A stretch of DNA of 64,000 nt from Streptomyces griseoruber. Its GTDB lineage: Bacteria > Actinomycetota > Actinomycetes > Streptomycetales > Streptomycetaceae. Under the pieces are notes generated by a model. It had not been told where the DNA came from, made no database searches, and saw only the letters and a program-made list of their open reading frames with translations. The stretch's first letter is position 1; the number at the start of each line of letters is the position of its first letter. The position numbers and the translations under genes are program-made. The stretch is taken from contig NZ_KQ948783.1 of the NCBI RefSeq assembly GCF_001514205.1, positions 52,921-116,920 of the forward strand, given 5' to 3'. Positions 36,919-45,071 of this stretch are shown here, piece by piece.

Positions 36919-39375
36919 ATGACGTTTCCTGTCGGTGACGACGACCTGGTCCCGCCCACACTCTTCGAACCCCCGGACGGCGGCGGCGTCCCCGCGCCCG
37001 ACCCCCGGGGCAACCCGATCGAACTGCCGCCCTGTCTGGCCGGCCGGTTCCAGCCGCGCGAGCAGCTGCCGCGGCGCGGGGAGCAGACCGTGCACCGGGC
37101 CGCCGAGGAGGGACGCTCGGCGGAGCTGCGGGCGGCCGTGTTCCGGGTCCTCTGCCAGGACGGCGGCGGCGAACGGATCGTCAAGTGGTACCACCCGGAC
37201 GCCGCACCCGACCCCGAGGTGACCGCGGTGCTGTCCCGGGGGCCGCTGCACGAGGGACTGTCGTACGTCCTGGAGGCGGGCGCCGACCGGGGGGCGCCCT
37301 TCCATGTGCTGCCCTCGCACGGCACCACGGATCTCGCGACCCGGCTGCGCGACCACCCGGGCCCGCTGCCCGCGGCGGACATCGAGCGGATCGTGGCGCG
37401 GCTGCACGGGGCGCTGGCCGCGCTGCACACGGCGGGCGTGGTGCACCGGGACCTCAAGCCGTCCAACCTGGTCGTCGGCGACCTGAAGGACCCGGCCGGC
37501 AGCGTGGTCCTGATCGACTTCGGCATCTCCGCCGCCGGGCCCTTCCCGTGCCAGGCGCGCCGCGGCTGGGCCGGCACCCCCGGGTACGCGTCGCCGCAGG
37601 CGCAGCTCATGACGGCGATGGTGCGGCCGGCGGACGACTGGTGGTCGCTCGGGATCGTCGTGGCCGAGGCCGCGCTCGGCCGGCATCCCGTCCCGCACCA
37701 CGAGACGGCGTCGGTGATGGACGCCGTCCACCGCGGTGACATCGACCTCGGAGGGATCCGCGACCCCCGTGTCCGGCTGCTCTGCGAAGGGCTGCTGACC
37801 TGGGACGACAAAGGGCGCTGGGGTGCGGATGAGGTGCGGCGGTGGCTCCGCCGCGAATCCCCCCGCGTGGTCCGCGAGGGGCCCCGGCCCCGGCCGGGCG
37901 GGCGGCCGGACGCCGCCCCCGAGACACCCCGCTTCGAGCACGCGGGCCTCTCGTTCGGCACGACCGCCGAACTGGGCGAGGTGTTCGACGCGGACTGGCC
38001 CGCCATGATCCGCCGGCTGTCCAGGAGCAAGGGGCGGGAGCAACTGGCCGACTGGCTCGCCCACTTCCGTCCGCACCAGGACACGGGCCGGGCCGAGGCG
38101 CTCGACGACCTGCTGGGCCGGCTGCGGGGCTCGCGGCGCGGCCCGGACACGGCGACCCTGATCGACCTGATCGGCTGGATGGCGCCCCATCAGGAGCCCG
38201 GCTGCCGCGGCATCCCGCTGGGCATGGGCGACCTGACGGCCTTCGCCCGGCGCGCCGCCGCCGGCGACCGGAGCTGCGTGTCCGTCATGACCGAGCTGTA
38301 CGCGCACGACCAGCACCTGCTGCGACGGCTGGCCCTGCGCCGCGGCGGCGAGGAACTGACGCATGTCGCCGACCGCTGGCAGGCCCACCACCGGCAGTGG
38401 GCGCGGGCCACCGCCCGGCTGTCGGAGATACCCGAACTGCGCGAGAACCGGGACGACCTGCGCGCCGCGACCGCCGACGGCCCGGTCCTCGCCGCCGAGC
38501 TGCTCCAGCTGGCCGCCGACCCCCGCGCGGTGACCCTGGCGCTGCGTTCCGGCCTGCGGACCGCCCTGGACGCCCTGCCCGCGCGGGTGCCCTGGTTCAC
38601 CCGGCTGGCGGAGGAGGCCGCAGAACCCGTACCGCTGCTGCTGGCCCTGCGGCTGCGGCCCCTCGCCGAGGCACAGGCGCTTCAGACCCGGCGGGCCCAG
38701 GAGGAGCGCCGGCAGCTGGTGGCCATCGGGCGGCGCGCGGAGCACACCCGGCTGGTGCGGCGCCGGCTGGAGCTGCCGGTGGTGCTGGGCCGGGCCGCGG
38801 GCGGGGCGCTGCTGCTGTTCTTCCCGCACGCCTTCCTGGTGGGCCTGGCCGACGTGTACGGCTGGGCGCCGCAGTCCACCGTGCTGATCGCCTGGCTGCT
38901 GAGCGTGCCCTCACTGGCGGCGCTCCTGGTCGTCGAGTGCTGGACCGCCTGGTACGTCGGCCCCTGGTACCACCCCCGGTTCTCGGTGATGGGCCTGCTG
39001 ACCCGCCGGGCGCTGCCGCTGACCCGCCGGATCGGACGGCGGGGCTGGAGGCGCTACCTGTGGGCGGGCGTGGGCGCCGCCGCGCTGGTGGGCACGGTCG
39101 CCGGGACGTTCTTCCTCGCGGTGTGGATCTGGCCGGCCGGCACCGTCCTGGCGCTGCTGGTCTCGGCCGTCCTGCGGGCCCGGGCCTGGCGCCACTACCA
39201 GGCGGACGCCCGCAGCGGCGGCCCGCTCACTCCCGCGGCCGGCCCGCGCGGCGCCGTGCCGGGAGCCCGCAGGCCCGCCGAACCCGCCTCCTCCACCCCG
39301 GCCCCTTCCCCGGCCCCCTTCCCTTCCCCTTCCCCGTCCCCGTCCCCTGGTTCCCGTGCTGGAGGCTTGGCGTGA
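36919..39375 (+). CDS. Membrane Ser/Thr protein kinase
   Basis: This 818-aa protein has an N-terminal Hanks-type kinase (about 50-300). It contains a lysine in ERIVKWYHP, the catalytic loop VVHRDLKPSNLVV, DFG in VVLIDFGISA, and a GTPGYASPQ activation-segment end with SPQ instead of APE. The middle (about 330-620) is helical with no known domain. Two or three membrane spans follow (LLFFPHAFLVGLADVYGW, VLIAWLLSVPSLAALLVV and GTFFLAVWIWPAGTVLALLV), ending in a Ser/Pro-rich tail. Unlike PknB it has no PASTA repeats. ATG at 36919. First gene of a kinase, partner, AAA+, FHA operon; its stop overlaps the next GTG by 3 nt. Likely phosphorylates the FHA-binding partner. Confidence 0.85.
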   Translation: MTFPVGDDDLVPPTLFEPPDGGGVPAPDPRGNPIELPPCLAGRFQPREQLPRRGEQTVHRAAEEGRSAELRAAVFRVLCQDGGGERIVKWYHPDAAPDPEVTAVLSRGPLHEGLSYVLEAGADRGAPFHVLPSHGTTDLATRLRDHPGPLPAADIERIVARLHGALAALHTAGVVHRDLKPSNLVVGDLKDPAGSVVLIDFGISAAGPFPCQARRGWAGTPGYASPQAQLMTAMVRPADDWWSLGIVVAEAALGRHPVPHHETASVMDAVHRGDIDLGGIRDPRVRLLCEGLLTWDDKGRWGADEVRRWLRRESPRVVREGPRPRPGGRPDAAPETPRFEHAGLSFGTTAELGEVFDADWPAMIRRLSRSKGREQLADWLAHFRPHQDTGRAEALDDLLGRLRGSRRGPDTATLIDLIGWMAPHQEPGCRGIPLGMGDLTAFARRAAAGDRSCVSVMTELYAHDQHLLRRLALRRGGEELTHVADRWQAHHRQWARATARLSEIPELRENRDDLRAATADGPVLAAELLQLAADPRAVTLALRSGLRTALDALPARVPWFTRLAEEAAEPVPLLLALRLRPLAEAQALQTRRAQEERRQLVAIGRRAEHTRLVRRRLELPVVLGRAAGGALLLFFPHAFLVGLADVYGWAPQSTVLIAWLLSVPSLAALLVVECWTAWYVGPWYHPRFSVMGLLTRRALPLTRRIGRRGWRRYLWAGVGAAALVGTVAGTFFLAVWIWPAGTVLALLVSAVLRARAWRHYQADARSGGPLTPAAGPRGAVPGARRPAEPASSTPAPSPAPFPSPSPSPSPGSRAGGLA

Positions 39376-41000
39376 GCAGCGCGTACGCCGGTACCGATCT
39401 GTACACCGTGATGCCGGACGTCTCGGCGTCCGGCATCGACCCGACGATGGCCCAGCCCGACCTCGGCCTGCATCTGCCGGACACCGGCGTCTCCGACCTC
39501 GCGCACACCGCGACCGGCCATGTCGACGTCGTCGGGCACGCCGTCGACCACGCCGTGGACGAGGCGGCCCAGCAGCTGCACGACATGATCGTGCCCGCGC
39601 TGATCGGCCTCGCCGACCTCAGCGGGGCGCTGCTCGTCACCCGGCTGGCACTGCGCGGCACCATGGCGCTGGCCGCGTTCAACAACAAGGTCGCCGTGGA
39701 CCAGGAGGCCATGGCGAGGCGCCAGATGTCGCTGGAGGACGGCAGCGAGTGCTGGCGCCGCGCGGCCGAGGCGGCGGCCGGGATCAACGCCCGGATCACC
39801 GTGCTGGGCCTGGCCCCCGCCGGCCCCGGCGATCCGCCGCTGCCCCCGCCCGTGCAGCCCGTCGGCGTCCCGCTCGACGTGCTGTGGAAGCGGCTGGCCG
39901 CGACCGAGCGGGCGCTGCGCCGGGTGGAGGCCCAGCGCGCCGCCCGCGCCACCGCCCGGCTGCCCTTCCAGCACCGCGAGGATCCGGAGCACGCCGACTG
40001 GTACGACCGGCTGCGCGCCAAGCGCCACCGCGCCCTGAAGGCGTACGCGGAGGGCGGGGACCTGTCCGCGCGACCGGCGGCCGAGCCCCGTACCGGCGAC
40101 CACACCGCGCTCACCGAGGAGGACGTCCTGCGCGAGGGCGCCGAACTGCTCGCCGGGCTGCCGCTGGCGTTCACCTCGGAGGGCCGGGAACTGATCGACG
40201 ACTGCCTGCTGGAGGCCCGGCGGGCGGTCGGACGCCGGCCCACGGCGGTACGGCGCTACCTCGACGAGGCCGCGCTCATCGCCCGCAAGGAGTCCGAGCG
40301 GGCCGCGCGCGCCGAGACCGCCCGCCGGGACGCGGCGCTGCGGCTTCAGGTGCTGCGGGCCGCCGCGCCCGAGGGCGTCGACCCGCTGCCGGAGGCACCC
40401 GCCGCCACCGACGTCCTGGAGCGGGTGCTGCGCAGCGGGGTCCCGGCGTCGAAGGAGGACGAGCGGACCGTCCAGCAGGCCCTCGCGGCCCGCTCCGCCG
40501 CCCTGCACCGGGCCTATCTGGTGGCGGCGCTGCGCCGGGCGAGCGAGCAGTGGGGGGACGGTTCGGTGCACGCCCGGGCCGACGCCGAGCACTGGGACTT
40601 CGCACCGGCCGCCTGGGGCGGCCACTACTGGCTGCGGGTCCGGCTCACCGCGACCGGCCAGGCCCGGGTCCTCACCATGCGCAGAGCGCTCACCGCCCAG
40701 GAGGCGGCCGACCCGCACACGGTCGCCCGCTGGCAGGCCATGGACGCCGGACGCTGCGCCGAGAGCGCCGCCTACGTCGACGAGCTCGGTCTGCTCAGCG
40801 AGGAGGAGGGCGTGCGGGCGGAGTTCACCTGGACCGAGAGCCAGGTCCTCACCGGCGAACCCGCGCCGGGCCTCACGGACGCGTTCCGCGACGGGAGCGC
40901 CGCGCAGGCGTCCCGGGGCGCCGCCTCCACCCGGTCCCGCCCGGCCCGCCGGCCCCAGCGGCAGCAGCCCCGGCAGCGCCGCCGCGACGACCACCGCTGA
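39372..41000 (+). CDS. Kinase-linked helical protein with one membrane span
   Basis: This is a 542-aa protein. After a polar N-terminus, a hydrophobic stretch at about 75-100 (MIVPALIGLADLSGALLVTR) could span the membrane. The rest is mostly helical and charged (DVLWKRLAATERALRRVEAQ, ESERAARAETARRDAALRLQ), with a mixed C-terminal domain (HYWLRVRLTATGQARVLTMR) and a basic tail. GTG start at 39372 overlaps the kinase stop, so both are made together. No known family is recognised. It is a candidate kinase substrate or a scaffold linking kinase and ATPase. Confidence 0.58.
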   Translation: MSSAYAGTDLYTVMPDVSASGIDPTMAQPDLGLHLPDTGVSDLAHTATGHVDVVGHAVDHAVDEAAQQLHDMIVPALIGLADLSGALLVTRLALRGTMALAAFNNKVAVDQEAMARRQMSLEDGSECWRRAAEAAAGINARITVLGLAPAGPGDPPLPPPVQPVGVPLDVLWKRLAATERALRRVEAQRAARATARLPFQHREDPEHADWYDRLRAKRHRALKAYAEGGDLSARPAAEPRTGDHTALTEEDVLREGAELLAGLPLAFTSEGRELIDDCLLEARRAVGRRPTAVRRYLDEAALIARKESERAARAETARRDAALRLQVLRAAAPEGVDPLPEAPAATDVLERVLRSGVPASKEDERTVQQALAARSAALHRAYLVAALRRASEQWGDGSVHARADAEHWDFAPAAWGGHYWLRVRLTATGQARVLTMRRALTAQEAADPHTVARWQAMDAGRCAESAAYVDELGLLSEEEGVRAEFTWTESQVLTGEPAPGLTDAFRDGSAAQASRGAASTRSRPARRPQRQQPRQRRRDDHR

Positions 41001-41039
41001 CCCCGCCCTCCCCGCCCTTCCCGCACCCGTGGAGACCCC

Positions 41040-43124
41040 TTGACCAGCACCACCGGCACGACCGGCGCCAACGGCACCACTCCCCCGGAGTCGTCACGCG
41101 TGGCCCGGACCGTCCACCCGCCGTTCGCCGCCGAACTCGTCCACACCCTCAGCGTCCACTCCCAGTACGTCCTGCACGGCAACATCCGCGACGACTACGT
41201 GGTCGCCGACGACCTGACCGACGGCCGACGGGTCTACCGGGCGGTGTCCCTGGAGGACATGCTGTGGGAGCCGCTCCAGCGGGCCGGCTACAAGAGCCTG
41301 CTGCGCTACGACCCGGTGGCGGGTTTCCGGGTCGTGCACAGCACGGTCGCGGCGGAGACGACCACGCTGCTGGAGCGCAACACCCGCCGTGTCCCGGGCC
41401 GTCCGGACGACGCCGGCACCGACGAGGTGGCCCGGGTCCTGGAGTCCTTCGCACGCGGCTGGGTCGGCGAGCGCCCCGGCCCGCCGCAGAAGGACCCCCG
41501 CTACGAGGACTACCAGCAGCCGCTGCACGCCGCCCTGATCGTCGACTACGCCTCCCGGATCCCCACTCAGGTCAACCAGCTCAGCGACGAGGAGCGCACG
41601 TTCTTCCTGCGCTGTCTGAAGATCGCCGAGGAGGCGCGCCCGTTCGTCCGCGCGAAGTCGGGCCGCGCCCTGTTCAACCCGGTGATCTGGCTGGCGGACG
41701 GCGAACGGGACCTGCCGGCCTGGCTGGTGACCAGTGGCGTACGGGTGCGCAGCATCGGCGTGCCGACGCCCGACCTCGGCCAGCGCCGCCGTATGGCCGC
41801 CCTGCTCGCCCGGCAGGCGGGCGTCCCCGGCACCGCCACCCGGCTCGACGTGGGCCCGCTGGTGGACCGGGACACCCGCGAGGATCCGACCGAGGAGGAC
41901 GTCGAGCGGTTCGCGCGGGCGGCCAGCGGGCTGACCCTGCGCGCGATGCGGGAGAGCATGCGGCTGGCCCGTGCCTCGAAGATCGGCTTCGACCGGATGG
42001 AACAGGCCGTACGGATCTACGAACTGGGCGTCAGCCGCAACCCGTGGACCGGCGGCGCGGTCGCCGACAGCATCCGGGACGGCGAGGCCTACATCGGCAA
42101 CCGGGTGCAGGGCCAGGAGAAGGCGGTGACCCAGACCCTCGACGTACTGAAACGGGCCGCGCTCGGCCTGTCCGGCGCCCAGGCGTCCTCACCGGCCGTG
42201 CACCGGCCCCGGGGTGTGCTGTTCTTCGCCGGGCCGACCGGCACCGGCAAGACGGAGCTGGCGAAGGCGGTCGCCACCACGCTGTTCGGCTCGGAGGACG
42301 CCTGTCTGCGCTTCGACATGAGCGAGTTCTCCGCCCCCCACTCGGCGGACCGCCTGGTCGGCGCCCCGCCCGGGTACGTCGGCTACGAGGCGGGCGGCGA
42401 GCTGACCCGCGCGGTGCGCGAGGACCCGTTCCGGGTGGTGCTGTTCGACGAGATCGACAAGGCCGACAAGGGTGTCCTGGACAAGTTCCTCCAGGTGCTG
42501 GAGGACGGCCGGCTGACGGACGGCCAGGGCGTGACGACGTACTTCAGCGAGTGCGTCCTGATCTTCACGTCCAACCTGGGCGTGCACGGCCCCTCCGGTG
42601 AGGACGGCCGCCCGCTGGACTCCTCCGCCGGCCGGGAGCGGATCCCCGAGACCCCCGAGGAGCGCGCGGAGTTCGAGCGGCGGATCCTCGGCAACGTACG
42701 CCACCACTTCGAGCACACGCTGAAGCGGCCCGAGCTGCTGAACCGGCTCGGCGGCAACATCGTCGTCTTCCAGTACATCGAGGCGACCGTCGCCCGGAAC
42801 ATCTTCGCCGGGCAGCTGCGCAACATCGTCGACCACATGGAGCGCCAGAGCGGTCTGCGGCTGCGGGTTCTGCCCGAGGCCGAGAAGGTCCTGGCGGACC
42901 TGTGCACCGAGGACCTGCGCAACGGCGGCCGGGGCATCGGCATGAAGCTGGAGACCCATCTCATCAACCCGCTCGCCCGCGAGGTGTTCCGCCTCGGCAC
43001 CCTGGAGCCCGGCTCCGTGGTCACCGTCTCGCGGGCCGTACGCCGCCCGGACGGCGAGGTCGACCTGACGGTGGACGCGTCGGCCGACGAGCACGTCGCG
43101 ATGCGGAAGGCGCCGATCTGGTGA
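41040..43124 (+). CDS. Clp-type AAA+ ATPase with degenerate first module
   Basis: This is a 694-aa protein. The C-terminal module (about 370-690) is an intact ClpB/HSP100-type AAA_2 domain: Walker A GPTGTGKTELAK (about 397-408), Walker B VVLFDEIDKAD, sensor segment LIFTSNLGVHG, and the ClpB-D2 small domain (LRNGGRGIGMKLETHLINPL). The first 340 residues look like a second AAA+ fold with a Walker B-like LIVDYASRIP but no Walker A, so that module is probably inactive. It starts at TTG 41040 after GGAGACCCC. No ClpP-binding loop or N-domain is evident. Together with the kinase and FHA gene it resembles phospho-regulated remodelling systems; the substrate is unknown. Confidence 0.8.
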   Translation: MTSTTGTTGANGTTPPESSRVARTVHPPFAAELVHTLSVHSQYVLHGNIRDDYVVADDLTDGRRVYRAVSLEDMLWEPLQRAGYKSLLRYDPVAGFRVVHSTVAAETTTLLERNTRRVPGRPDDAGTDEVARVLESFARGWVGERPGPPQKDPRYEDYQQPLHAALIVDYASRIPTQVNQLSDEERTFFLRCLKIAEEARPFVRAKSGRALFNPVIWLADGERDLPAWLVTSGVRVRSIGVPTPDLGQRRRMAALLARQAGVPGTATRLDVGPLVDRDTREDPTEEDVERFARAASGLTLRAMRESMRLARASKIGFDRMEQAVRIYELGVSRNPWTGGAVADSIRDGEAYIGNRVQGQEKAVTQTLDVLKRAALGLSGAQASSPAVHRPRGVLFFAGPTGTGKTELAKAVATTLFGSEDACLRFDMSEFSAPHSADRLVGAPPGYVGYEAGGELTRAVREDPFRVVLFDEIDKADKGVLDKFLQVLEDGRLTDGQGVTTYFSECVLIFTSNLGVHGPSGEDGRPLDSSAGRERIPETPEERAEFERRILGNVRHHFEHTLKRPELLNRLGGNIVVFQYIEATVARNIFAGQLRNIVDHMERQSGLRLRVLPEAEKVLADLCTEDLRNGGRGIGMKLETHLINPLAREVFRLGTLEPGSVVTVSRAVRRPDGEVDLTVDASADEHVAMRKAPIW

Positions 43125-43687
43125 CGGAGGGGCCGCGCCGGCATGTGGACAAGAGCCTCGCGCAGGACGACGACGTGCTGCCGGACTTCGACGAGGGGGA
43201 CGAGGACGAGGAAGGCGGCCCGGGGGAACCGCCCCCGTGGCAGGAGCCGCCCCACGCCCCCGAACCGCCCCGCTCCCACCCCTGCTGGTCCTGTGCCGCC
43301 GCCGTGCCGGCCGGCTCCCCCGCCTGCCCCGAGTGCCAGGAGTCGGCCCGGCATCTGCGGCTGCTCGGCCCCGGTGCGTCGATCGACCTGCGGCACGGCG
43401 AGGGGCCCCCGCTGCGGCTCGGCCGGCATCCGGTGTGGGCGACGGCCGTGGCGGGCGCCCTCTCCGGCGACCGGGGGCAGGGCGTCTCACGCCGCCACGC
43501 GGAACTCCAGCTCACGCCCGACGGCACGATGTGGCTGACGGAGTGCGCCCACGGCACGCTGAACGGCACCTACGTCAACGACGAGAGGATCCCCCCGGGC
43601 ACCCGCGCCCCCGTGCACGACGGGGACGTCATCGGGCTCGGCCGCAACTGCGCCTTCACGGTGCTGCTGGTCGAGCCCGGTGCGTAG
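43121..43687 (+). CDS. Zinc-ribbon/FHA-domain protein
   Basis: This is a 188-aa protein. A very acidic N-terminus (DDDVLPDFDEGDEDEEGG) is followed by a Cys pair arrangement CWSC...CPEC (about 61-79), probably a zinc ribbon. An FHA domain (about 90-186) follows, with RLGRHP, SRRHAEL and NGTYVND, the phosphothreonine-binding signature. FHA domains read Thr phosphorylation, here presumably by the membrane kinase three genes upstream. GTG start at 43121 overlaps the ATPase stop by 4 nt, so the two are coupled. It probably bridges phosphorylated partner and ATPase. Confidence 0.82.
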   Translation: MTEGPRRHVDKSLAQDDDVLPDFDEGDEDEEGGPGEPPPWQEPPHAPEPPRSHPCWSCAAAVPAGSPACPECQESARHLRLLGPGASIDLRHGEGPPLRLGRHPVWATAVAGALSGDRGQGVSRRHAELQLTPDGTMWLTECAHGTLNGTYVNDERIPPGTRAPVHDGDVIGLGRNCAFTVLLVEPGA

Positions 43688-43707
43688 GGTCTGCCGGCCT
43701 GGGTCCC

Positions 43708-44364
43708 TCAGCCGGTCGGTGGCACGATCGCGGCGCGCAGGGGGGTGAGCAGCCGGTTCGCCGTGTCGGCGCCGTCGAAGGTGCCCAGGTCATGGCTGAC
43801 CAGCGGCTCGGGCGCGAACGGGCCGGTCCCGCAGCGGTCCCCGAACAGCACCAGCGCCTCCCGCGGCCGGTGCCGGCGGGACTGCCACACCAGGCCCTGC
43901 GCCTTCTCCGCCTGCCGCCGCAGTTCCTGGGCCCAGTAGCGGGTGCGCGGGTAGTCGTCCGGCTCGGAGTCCAGCAGCCAGCTGTCCTGGCAGACGGCCG
44001 CCAGGTCCTCCTCCACCCGCAGCGACACCAGGGTCAGCTCGGCCGTGGTGACGAGCTCGGCGAGCGTGTACCGGGCGGCCAGCGCCCACGGCACCAGCCT
44101 GCTGCCGACGACCGGGTCGAAGTCCATGGACCGCAGCAGCACCTCGGCCAGGGCGGTGGCCGGCTCACGGGTGGCGTAGAGGTAGGGGTAGGGGTCCTCG
44201 GCCGTGCAGTCGAAGCGGCTGCCGCCGAACAGGGTGTGCGCCGCGGCCTCCTTGAAGCCGGCCGCCGGGTAGTCGGTGCGATGACAGCGCCACAGCCTGG
44301 TGCCCGCCGGGAGGACGGTGGTGCGCGGTGCCATCGTGACCGAGGGCGGGATCTGCCGGGTCAT
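43708..44364 (-). CDS. RES-domain toxin (NAD-degrading family)
   Basis: This 218-aa protein carries the residues that name the RES family: Arg in LWRCHRT (Arg26) with Arg50 in GGSRFD, Glu74 in ATALAEVLLRS, and Ser in GLVWQSRRHRPREALVLFGD. In characterised Xre-RES and MbcT systems such proteins consume NAD+ (glycohydrolase or phosphorolysis) and stop growth unless bound by the antitoxin. Start ATG at 44364 overlaps the stop of the upstream antitoxin-like gene (ATGA), the standard antitoxin-toxin order. GGAGGG precedes it. It is the last gene of the CHAT operon and is convergent with the FHA gene 20 bp away. Confidence 0.78.
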   Translation of the reverse strand: MTRQIPPSVTMAPRTTVLPAGTRLWRCHRTDYPAAGFKEAAAHTLFGGSRFDCTAEDPYPYLYATREPATALAEVLLRSMDFDPVVGSRLVPWALAARYTLAELVTTAELTLVSLRVEEDLAAVCQDSWLLDSEPDDYPRTRYWAQELRRQAEKAQGLVWQSRRHRPREALVLFGDRCGTGPFAPEPLVSHDLGTFDGADTANRLLTPLRAAIVPPTG

Positions 44365-45071
44365 CGGCCGCCCTCCTCGACGAGGGCCAGCGCGGCGTCG
44401 GCCAGCCGGTCGTCCGGCACCCGTCCGAGCAGCGCGGCGGGCGGGCCGCCCAGCCAGGAGTTGCCGCCCAGCCACCAGTCGGCGGCGCCCCAGGGGTCGC
44501 GGTCGGCGAGCAGGATGCGGTTGATGCGGACGACGACGTCCAGCGGCCGCCCGGTGTCCGGATCGAACTGGAACTCGGGACTGCGTCGCCCCGCATCCGG
44601 ATCCGCCAGCACGATCACATCGGCGGGCGGGCTCTGTGCCGGGGCGGCTTCCCGCGAGGGCGCGGCGAGCAGCCTGCGCCGGGCGGCGGCGACGATGTCG
44701 GCGACGGACGGACCGTCGGGCTCGGGCTCAGGCGCGGGCGCGGGCGCGGGCGGGGCGGGCTCCGCCGCCGGTGCCGCGTACAGCGCCTCCAGCGCCGCGA
44801 GGAGCGTGTCCTCCTCCGGCACGGTGGCCGTCGCGGCGGCACCGCGGCCGGAGACGTGCAGCAGCCGGGCGAGTTCACCGGCCTCGTCGGGGACGGGCCA
44901 CAGCGAGCGGATGACCGCCATCACGGCCATCGCGGCACGCTCGGCGTCCGCGCCGGCCTCGCGGAGCCGTTCCAGCATGGCCAGGAAGTGCTGGTACTGC
45001 TCGTCGTCCAGCCACTGTCTCAGTTCCTCGCGGTGGCGGACGAGCAGGGCCAGCAGCTCATTCGTGTCCAA
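44361..45071 (-). CDS. MbcA/ParS-type antitoxin-like protein
   Basis: This is a 236-aa protein. The last 70 residues (PLDVVVRINRILLADRDPWG, then LGGNSWLGGPPAALL and DDRLADAALALVEEG) match the pattern of the MbcA/ParS/Xre C-terminal toxin-binding domain: the W-L-G-G and LL elements and final helix that caps RES toxins. The N-terminus is not an Xre helix-turn-helix but a helical region (ELLALLVRHREELRQWLDDE) followed by a long Ala/Pro/Glu linker. It is thus an antitoxin fold without the usual DNA-binding part. TTG start at 45071 is inside the CHAT gene end (14-nt overlap). The exposed linker would be a natural cleavage site for the CHAT protease. Confidence 0.68.
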   Translation of the reverse strand: MDTNELLALLVRHREELRQWLDDEQYQHFLAMLERLREAGADAERAAMAVMAVIRSLWPVPDEAGELARLLHVSGRGAAATATVPEEDTLLAALEALYAAPAAEPAPPAPAPAPEPEPDGPSVADIVAAARRRLLAAPSREAAPAQSPPADVIVLADPDAGRRSPEFQFDPDTGRPLDVVVRINRILLADRDPWGAADWWLGGNSWLGGPPAALLGRVPDDRLADAALALVEEGGR

